Below the pieces are notes generated by a model. It saw nothing but the letters and a program-made list of their open reading frames with translations. It was not told the DNA's origin and ran no database searches. From positions 1-22,241 of the forward strand of contig DATKKX010000443.1 of assembly GCA_035542775.1 (NCBI GenBank): a DNA stretch of 22,241 nt, written 5' to 3'. The DNA comes from DATKKX01 sp035542775 (GTDB lineage: Bacteria > Planctomycetota > Phycisphaerae > UBA1845 > UTPLA1). A program made the translations under genes and the position numbers. Shown here one piece after another: positions 1 to 7,200 of the stretch. Every line of letters begins with the position of its first letter. Within the stretch, counting starts at the first letter, position 1.

Positions 1-1257
1 AATCTGTCCACAACCACGATCGTGACGGTCCGCGATTCGTTCGGTTTCGGGGGCTTGTTCGACGAGATCTTCGATTTTCCGATGACCCGGCCGAGGCAAT
101 ACGAGGCTCACAGCATCGGCTCCGGCTTTCTGATCCACAGCGCCGGCTATGTGGTCACGAACGCCCACGTCGTGGACCGGGCTTCGGAGTGCAAGGTAAC
201 CTTCGCGGACGGCACCGAGCTGCCGGCAACGAAGGTAGCCGTGGAGCGGAAGGATGACCTGGCCATTCTGAAGGTGGACGCCGATCGCAAGGGCGGCACC
301 AGGAAATCGGAGGGGCCGCCGTTTCCGTCGTTGAAGCTGGGTCACAGCGATGATTTGATGCCGGGCGAGACGGTGATCGCCATCGGCAACCCGCTGGGGT
401 ACCAGCACACCGTGACGACCGGCGTCATCAGCGCTCTCAATCGCGAGCTGCGATTCGGTGACAAGGTGGCCTATACCGGCCTGATCCAGACGGACGCCTC
501 GATCAATCCGGGCAACTCCGGCGGGCCGCTGCTGAACGTTCTCGGTGAATTGATCGGCATCAACACAGCCATCCGCGGGGATGCCCAGAACATCGGCTTC
601 GCCATTCCGGTCGACCGGCTGACCGCGATCCTGCCGGAGATGCTGGACATTGAGCGGCTCCATCGGGTGAGGTTCGGTGTTCACTTCGGCGGGGACGCGG
701 AGGAGACTCATCAGGCCGGCGTTCGCGTGAAGGAAGTCGATGCGGGATCAGCCGCGGCGAAAGCGGGTGTCGAGGTCGGTGACGTGGTCGTCGCCATCAA
801 TGGGCAGCCGACGCCGAATTTCATGGAGGCGTTCCGTTGGCTCGACGGCCTTGATGTCGGCAAGGACGTGACGCTGGAGCTGTCGCAGGCCGGCGGAAAA
901 AAGAAGTCGGTCAAGGTGCCGTTGGAGGAGATCCCTCAACTGGACGGCGGGACGATGATGTGGACCCGCTTCGGCATCCGGGTCCGCGAGCTGAATGAAT
1001 CCGACCTGCACAAGATGGGGCTCAATCAGAAGATCGCGCTGCTGGTGACCGAAGTTGACAGGAAGACCCAGGCATTCAAGGAAGGCGTGGCCGCCGGCGA
1101 CCTGGTCACGAGGTTCGGCGGCCGGCCGGTGACTTCGATCGACGCCCTCGGCCATCTGCTGGAGCAGGTAAAGGCGGGCGATCGCGTTGCCGTCGGCGTG
1201 TGGCGGATAGGGGACGATGCCATTGTCCAGGTAGAATTGCCGCTGACGGCGCGTTAG
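1..1257 (+). CDS. HtrA/DegP-type serine protease with two PDZ domains (5' partial)
   Basis: Trypsin-fold protease of the HtrA (S1C) family, which normally degrades or refolds damaged envelope proteins. The catalytic triad is visible: His in TNAHVVD (codon at 166), Asp in DDLAILKVD (256) and Ser in GNSGGPLL (517). A first PDZ domain lies at about 665-920 (AGVEVGDVVVAING) and a second at about 975-1240 (GVAAGDLVTRFGGRPV); they bind C-terminal peptides and gate activity. The frame is open to position 1, and the first possible in-window start is a GTG at 22 that lies just before the protease fold. The signal peptide or membrane anchor and true start are therefore probably upstream of the window. 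A periplasmic location is inferred from the family. A REP-like palindrome begins 14 bp after the stop. Confidence 0.93.
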   Translation, partial: NLSTTTIVTVRDSFGFGGLFDEIFDFPMTRPRQYEAHSIGSGFLIHSAGYVVTNAHVVDRASECKVTFADGTELPATKVAVERKDDLAILKVDADRKGGTRKSEGPPFPSLKLGHSDDLMPGETVIAIGNPLGYQHTVTTGVISALNRELRFGDKVAYTGLIQTDASINPGNSGGPLLNVLGELIGINTAIRGDAQNIGFAIPVDRLTAILPEMLDIERLHRVRFGVHFGGDAEETHQAGVRVKEVDAGSAAAKAGVEVGDVVVAINGQPTPNFMEAFRWLDGLDVGKDVTLELSQAGGKKKSVKVPLEEIPQLDGGTMMWTRFGIRVRELNESDLHKMGLNQKIALLVTEVDRKTQAFKEGVAAGDLVTRFGGRPVTSIDALGHLLEQVKAGDRVAVGVWRIGDDAIVQVELPLTAR

Positions 1258-1270
1258 GCCGTGGGGCGGT

Positions 1271-1302
1271 CGTAGCGTCGGCCCCCTGTTGCCGACGCTA
1301 CG
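1271..1302. repeat. REP-like palindrome, GTAGCGTCGGC type
   Basis: Perfect 12-bp inverted repeat, CGTAGCGTCGGC at 1271-1282 and its complement at 1291-1302, around an 8-nt loop. Both strands begin with a GTAG head. The same core recurs at 18920 and, in altered form, at 12150 and 19141. It lies between the protease and glycerate kinase genes. It could act as a hairpin in the transcript, but no T-tract follows, so a classical terminator is unlikely. Confidence 0.75.
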
Positions 1303-1330
1303 GGTGGACCTGCGAGTCCAGGGATGTCCA

Positions 1331-2437
1331 ATGCGCGTCGTCGTGGCGCCTGACAGCTTCAAAGGTGTTCTCTCCTCGGCGGCCGCGGCTCGCGCCATCG
1401 GCGCGGGTGTGCGCCGCGCCCGGCCACAAGCCGATGTTTCTTTGGTTCCGATGGCCGACGGAGGCGAGGGGACGCTGGACGTACTGGTCGACGCCAGCAG
1501 GGGCAACCGGCGGCGGATTACGGCATCGGGGCCGTTGGGGGATCCGGTGGAGGCGACGGTCGGCCTCATCAATCAGGCCGGCACAGCGGTCATCGAGCTG
1601 GCTTCCGTCTCCGGTTACACGTTGATCTCGCCGGAGCGTCGCGATCCACTGAAGACCTCAACGTACGGTTTAGGCGAGGTCATTCGCGCGGTGGTCGAGA
1701 CCGGTATCGAGGAGATGATCCTGACCGTGGGCGGCAGCGCGACGGTGGACGGTGGCGCGGGCATGATGCAGGCCCTGGGCGTCACTTTCCTCGACCGGGC
1801 CGGTCGCGTGATTCCACCGAGGATGGCCGGCGGGGATCTGATCGCGGTGAGCCGGATCATCTGGGAGAGGCCGCCGGCGAACATCGAAAACGTGCAATTC
1901 ACCATCGCGTGCGATGTACTGAGCCCGGCCTGCGGGCCGAACGGGGCAGCGGCCGTCTTCGGGCCGCAAAAGGGCGCGGACGCCGAAGGGGTCCGCCTTC
2001 TGGATCGTGGCCTTTCACATTGGGCGGACATTCTGGAGGGCATGACAGGTCGTGTCGTCCGCCACGAGCCGGGGACGGGTGCCGCCGGCGGCGTGGCCCT
2101 GCCGCTGCTAGCGATGACCAGCGCGGTGGTTGTGCCGGGCATCGATCTGGTCAGCGATTCCTGCGGACTGCCCGCGCAGATCGCGGGGGCCGACCTGGTT
2201 ATTACCGGCGAGGGCCAACTGGACCGTCAATCGCTGATGGGCAAGGTGGTTGGGGCGATCGGGCGTATGGCGAAGGCGGAGAACGTACCCTGCGTCGCGA
2301 TCGTCGGGGCGGCGGGTCCCGGCGCCGATGAGTGCCTGGCGATCATCGACAGGGTCGAGACGCTGGACGCGCCGTTCGAGCAGACCGAGAGGCGGCTTGC
2401 CGAGGTGGCCCAGCGCGTAACCGCGGCGCTATTGTGA
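1331..2437 (+). CDS. Glycerate kinase, class II (GlxK/GarK family)
   Basis: ATP-dependent kinase of 368 residues that phosphorylates D-glycerate; family members from E. coli give 2-phosphoglycerate. Family signatures are visible: APDSFKGVLSS at residues 6-16, MADGGEGTLD at 41-50, GGSATVDGGAGMMQALG near 134-150 and TGEGQLDRQS near 292. Length matches the family (about 370-380). The reading frame is open from an ATG at 1289, but that would translate half of the upstream palindrome. Homologues start at MRVVVAPDSFKG, so the ATG at 1331 is chosen. It is cytosolic and would feed glycerate into lower glycolysis. There is no obvious operon partner; the next gene is convergent and ends 43 bp away. Confidence 0.95.
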   Translation: MRVVVAPDSFKGVLSSAAAARAIGAGVRRARPQADVSLVPMADGGEGTLDVLVDASRGNRRRITASGPLGDPVEATVGLINQAGTAVIELASVSGYTLISPERRDPLKTSTYGLGEVIRAVVETGIEEMILTVGGSATVDGGAGMMQALGVTFLDRAGRVIPPRMAGGDLIAVSRIIWERPPANIENVQFTIACDVLSPACGPNGAAAVFGPQKGADAEGVRLLDRGLSHWADILEGMTGRVVRHEPGTGAAGGVALPLLAMTSAVVVPGIDLVSDSCGLPAQIAGADLVITGEGQLDRQSLMGKVVGAIGRMAKAENVPCVAIVGAAGPGADECLAIIDRVETLDAPFEQTERRLAEVAQRVTAALL

Positions 2438-2480
2438 TGAGGCAGGGCCGGGGAGCGAAGGACCGCGGCCAAGCACGCTG

Positions 2481-3545
2481 CTATACGTTGAACCTGAAAT
2501 CGATCACGTCGCCGTCCTGGACGATGTAGTGCTTTGGTTCGAGGCGTATCTTGCCGGCGTTCTTGGCGCCTTTCAGGTCCTTGTGGGCCTTGACCTCCTC
2601 GAACGAGACGGTGGCGGCGCGAATGAAACCGCGCTGCATGTCGGTGTGGACCTTGCCGGCGGCCTCGACTGCCGGCGTGCCCTTCTTGATGGTCCAGGCA
2701 CGGACCTCGTCCTCGCCGGTGGTCAGGAAAGAGATCAGCCCCAGGGCGCTGTAACACGCGTGAATCAATCGCGTCCTCGCCGGCTCGCTCAGGCCCATGT
2801 CTGCGAGAAAGGCCGGACGGTCCGCTTCGGGCAGTTGGGAGATCTCCGCCTCAATCTCCGCCGACAAGGCGATCGTGGCCTGGACGTGGGGGGCGTTGAA
2901 CGGCGGGGGCTTGGCCGCCGCGTCCTCGCTCACGTTGATGACCGCGATGACCGGCTTGAGCGTCAGGAATCCGAAGCTCGTGGCGATGTTCCGCTCGTCC
3001 TCATTGTGGATTGAGGTTGCGACGGGCTTCTCCGCCTCCAGAGCGGCCTGCACATGCCGCATCATGGTCAACTCACGGTTTTCCTCATCGCGAGTCTTGC
3101 TCGGCTTCTGGATGGACTTTTCCAGCTTCTGGATGCGGTTAACGACCTGCTCCAGGTCGGCAAATATCAGCTCGGTATGCAGCTCCTCCAGGTCCGCCTT
3201 GGGGTCGATCCGGCTCCGGTATTTGATGGCTGCCTCCGATTCGAAGGCGCGGACGACCATGAGTATGCCGTCGGCGCGCCGGACCGCGTCCATGCTCTTA
3301 CGGAAGGCGGCTTGCCCGTGGGCGTCGGCCAGGGAATGGCCCGGCATGTCCAGGAATTCGAGGTGGGCGGGCGTTTTTTTCTTCGGCTTGTACGTGTCGA
3401 AGAGGTAATCGAGCCGGTGGTCGGGCACGCTGACCGTGGCCAGATGCTCGACGGCTCCGTGGCCGGGGTCCGGTTTGTGGCCGGTGATGGCGGAAAACAG
3501 TGTTGACTTGCCCGACTGTGGCGGACCGATCAGTGCGAGTCTCAT
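2481..3545 (-). CDS. ychF: YchF-type P-loop ATPase (OLA1 family) with TGS domain
   Basis: Obg-related P-loop protein of 354 residues, close to the usual 363. Walker A/G1 is GPPQSGKST (residues 7-15), G3 is DMPGH (66-70), and the G4 position is NVSE (204-207) in place of NKxD. That substitution marks the YchF/OLA1 branch, which prefers ATP over GTP. A charged helical region at about 110-180 is the YchF coiled coil, and residues 270-353 form a C-terminal TGS domain (KKGTPAVEAAGKVHTDMQRGFIRA). Known members bind ribosomes and modulate stress responses. The N-terminal methionine directly precedes the P-loop strand. An AGGAGG on the minus strand lies about 38 nt upstream of this ATG, too far to be its ribosome-binding site, so initiation looks weak. 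Confidence 0.94.
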   Translation of the reverse strand: MRLALIGPPQSGKSTLFSAITGHKPDPGHGAVEHLATVSVPDHRLDYLFDTYKPKKKTPAHLEFLDMPGHSLADAHGQAAFRKSMDAVRRADGILMVVRAFESEAAIKYRSRIDPKADLEELHTELIFADLEQVVNRIQKLEKSIQKPSKTRDEENRELTMMRHVQAALEAEKPVATSIHNEDERNIATSFGFLTLKPVIAVINVSEDAAAKPPPFNAPHVQATIALSAEIEAEISQLPEADRPAFLADMGLSEPARTRLIHACYSALGLISFLTTGEDEVRAWTIKKGTPAVEAAGKVHTDMQRGFIRAATVSFEEVKAHKDLKGAKNAGKIRLEPKHYIVQDGDVIDFRFNV

Positions 3546-4230
3546 GGTAGTGCCCGTGCTTTCCTGGGGTCTATTTTACCTCCTGTGGGCGGTCCGCAAA
3601 AGCCCCCATCCTCTTGCAGGACACCGCCGCCGGGCAGTTGGCGGATTCCTGGAGAGCAGATCGGGGTTTGCCTGAGCGCGGTCGCAACTGCGGGGGGGCG
3701 GTTTTGTGCACGTTGAGCGGCCTCCTTGCTCGCCGTTGGGGCTCGGACCGCGATGGCGCGCCGGCCCACGCTCCTGATGACACCCGACTGGATCAGGTGC
3801 CGGGGCGAACAGTGTGGGGCCGGGGAGCGGCCGCGAGGGACCGGATGAAGGGTCTGTAGCCGCCGGCGGGGATCTGATCTTTCCCAGTTCGCCGCAACGG
3901 TTCAAGCGGCCCGATCAAATCTGGTGCAGCCGGACGGGAGCCGGGCAACATGTTTCAGTCCTGGAACGCCGCCCCGTTGTCCGGTCGCGGGATATTGATC
4001 CGATGCGGCCCAAAGCGGTATGATATTCAATTGACGTGTTCGTGAGGAGCACCGGGCCGGTGCGAGAGAACGCAGTCAGACTGAATGCCCTTATTCAAGA
4101 CGCGCTGTTCCAGGGTGCGCACTGGTTGTCAAGGCGTGAGAACTGGTCCAATCCACGCAACAGTGAAGGCTGAGGGTCGAGTCGCCTGAGCGGGGGGATT
4201 CTCGGCGCTCGACGACCAGGGAGGATGTCA
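3546..4230. other. Long intergenic region, no convincing gene
   Basis: About 680 bp between the divergent ychF and large kinase genes. Short frames exist on both strands, but their translations are rich in Arg, Pro and Gly, resemble no family I know and lack good ribosome-binding sites. I see no tRNA-like fold, no strong terminator and no copy of the GTAG palindromes found elsewhere. A sigma70-like promoter is visible at 3995-4024. The size leaves room for two promoters and an untranslated leader of about 200 nt for the kinase. Confidence 0.5.
3995..4024 (+). promoter_or_regulatory. Candidate sigma70-type promoter for the kinase operon
   Basis: TTGATC at 3995-4000 and TATGAT at 4019-4024 are separated by 18 bp and sit in a locally AT-richer patch. 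A start near 4031 would give a leader of about 200 nt before the kinase ATG. Seen by eye only. Confidence 0.35.
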
Positions 4231-7200
4231 ATGCAAGGTTGGCCTTTGCGGTTGCTGCCTCGCTCCATCAGGGCGGCAGCATGGTTATGCATCCTGATCA
4301 CCCTGGCCATCAGCGCCCTGGACCTTGTCGGCTGGGTGTCGGGCGTCGCGCTGCTCAAAAGCATCAGGTCGCAGTGGATCCCGATGAAGGTCATCACGGC
4401 GCTGTGCATGGTCCTATGCGCGGCGGAATTGGCGCTTCTGCAAAAGAGCCCGCAGCGGGGTCGTAAGCTCATCCTCCTGTATGCTCCGGCGATGCTGGTC
4501 TGTCTGGTGGGTCTCCTGACCATTGTGGTCTACGCAATCGAGATGTCGGCAGGACAGGAGGCCTCGCTGGCGAAGGCTCCCTTCCTGAAGCTGTTTCTGG
4601 CTCCGCCGGGCAGGATGGCCCTGCTGACCGGGGTCCTCTTCGTGGTCATCGGCAGCGCCCTGTCGCTGCTGGCCAGCGGCGGCCAGCGGGCCGCAGATAT
4701 CGCACATGGTCTTGTATTCCCGGCGGCCATGGCCAGTTATCTGGTCCCGGTGAGCTACATCCTCGGCGTGGTGAGCATTCACGAGTGGCTGCAGGTCCCG
4801 GTGGCGTTGAATACGGGCATTGCATTTTGTGCGATTTGCATCGCTGTTTTCTGCATTCGGCCGGACACCTGGCTGATGAGCGTGTTCACGGGCGGTCATG
4901 CCGGCGGCATCATGGCCCGACGGCTGCTGCCTGGACTGGTGCTGCTTCCGGTGGTGATTGGCTGGCTGCGGCTGTACGGCGAGCGGGTGGGGGCTTTCGA
5001 GTCGGAAGTCGGCGTGGTGCTGGTGGCGGTCACCTACACCATCTGCCTGTTGCTGCTCGTGTGGGGGAGTGCCAGGTCCGTCGGCCGGACTGACGAGAAA
5101 CGCCGAGCCGCCGAGCGGGCCCTGCGCGAGAGCGAGCACAAACACCGGGTGGTGGCGGACAACACATACGATTTCGAGTTCTGGCTGGATCCGCAGGGTC
5201 ACTGCATCTATGCCTCGCCCGCCTGCGAGCGGGTTTACGGTTTCGGGCAGGCTGAGTTCATGGCCGACCCGACACTGAGGTCCCGGACCATCCATCCGGA
5301 AGATCGCGCCCGCTACGAGGGACACCTGCGCACGGTGGAAGCCGCCCACTCCTGTGGCGAGGGCGAGTTCCGGATCATGCGCCGCGATGGAAGCATCCGC
5401 TGGATCGGCCATGCGTGTCAGCCGGTCAGCGACGAGCAGGGACGCTACCTAGGCGTCCGCGGCAGTAATCGTGACATCACCGACCGCAAGCGGGCCGAGG
5501 AGGCCCTGCGCGAAAGCGAGGAGCGGTTGCGTTTTGCCCTGGAGACCAGCCACACCGGCGCGTGGGACATGGATCTGGTGAACCACACCGCCTTCCGCTC
5601 GCTGGAGCATGACCGCGTCTTCGGTTACGCCGAATTGCTCCCGCAGTGGACTTACGAGATGTTCCTCGAGCACGTGCTGCCGGAGGACCGTGCCGAGGTC
5701 GACGCGAAGTTCCGTCACGCCATGGACACGCGGGGCGATTGGAGTTTCGAGTGCCGGATCCGGCGCGCGGACGGCGAGGTCCGCTGGATTTCGGCCGCGG
5801 GCCGGCATCGCGCCGACACGGCAGACGGCCAGAGCCGCATGGCGGGGATCGTCCAGGACATTACCGAACGCAAGCAGGCCGAGGAGGCCTTGCGCGAAAG
5901 CGAAGAGCGCGTCCGGCGGAAGCTGGACAGCGTGCTCTCGCCGGAAGGCGACCTGGGGAACCTGGAGCTGGCGGACATTATCGACATCCCCGCGGTCCAG
6001 TCGCTGCTCGAGGACTTCTACGAAGTCGCCCGGATACCCATGGCGATCCTGGACCTCAAGGGCAAGGTGCTGATCGGTGTGGGCTGGCAGGACATCTGCA
6101 CGAAATTCCATCGGGTCAACCCGCAGACCTGCCAAAACTGCGTGGAGAGCGATCTGCGCCTCTCCGCCGGCATCCCGGACGGAGAGTGCCGGCTCTACAA
6201 GTGCAGGAACAACCTGTGGGACATGGCCACGCCGATCCTAGTGGGCGGGCGGCACCTCGGCAACCTCTTCGCCGGGCAGTTCTTCTTCGAAGACGAAGAG
6301 CCCGATTATGAAATGTTCCGGTCGCAGGCCCGCCAGTACGGATTTGACGAGCAGCAATACATCTCGGCGCTGGATGCGGCTCCGCGGCTGAACCGCCGGC
6401 TGGTCGACACCGGCATGGAGTTTTTCATCAAGCTGGCGGGGCTGGTGTCGCATCTGAGCTACGGCAGCGTGAAGTTGGCCAGACTCTTGGCTGAACACGA
6501 GCGGATCCAGGACCGGCTCCTCCGGCAGACCGCCCAGTTGGAGGAGCAGACCCGGATCGCTGACCTGGCAAGCCTGTTCATTCGAGATCTCGGAAGCCGC
6601 GTGGTGTATTGGAACACCGGGGCCCGGCAGTTGTACGGCTTCACCAGGGAGGAGGCCGTCGGACGAGCGTCCCACGAATTGCTCCAGACCGTCTTTCCAG
6701 AGCCGCTGGAACAGATCGAGGCCAAGTTCTTCGCCGAAGGGCGCTGGGCGGGCGAGCTGACTCACACCCGCCGCGACGGCACCAAGATCACCGTGTCCAG
6801 CTACTGGGTCCTGCACAAGGACGCCGAGGGGCGGCCCCAGGCGGTTCTGGAGGTCAACAATGACATCACCGCGGCCAAGGAGGCTGAGCGTGCCCTCCGC
6901 GAGAGCAGAGAGCGGTTCAGGCTGCTATCAGAAGTGTCGGCCCAGCTGCTGGAGACTGACGACCCACAGGCGCTGGTCGAGTCGCTGTGCGGGAAAGTGA
7001 TGGCGCACCTTGATTGCCACATTTTCGTGAATTACCTGGTCGATGAGCAGGCTCACCGCCTGCACCTCAACGCCACCGGCGGCCTGCCGGAAAAGACGGC
7101 AAAGGCGATCGAATGGCTCGATTTCGGCCAGGCCATTTGCGGCCGTGTGGCCCAGGAGGGCAAGCGGATCATCGCCGAGCACATCCAGGAATCCTGCGAC

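Noticed and set aside
1271..1302. Rho-independent terminator of the protease gene
   Set aside because: Strong hairpin but no T-tract, and the same element occurs elsewhere, including outside terminator positions.
4414..5412. 332-codon minus-strand frame antisense to the kinase membrane domain
   Set aside because: His/Gln/Pro-rich shadow with no domain; the plus strand encodes clear transmembrane helices.
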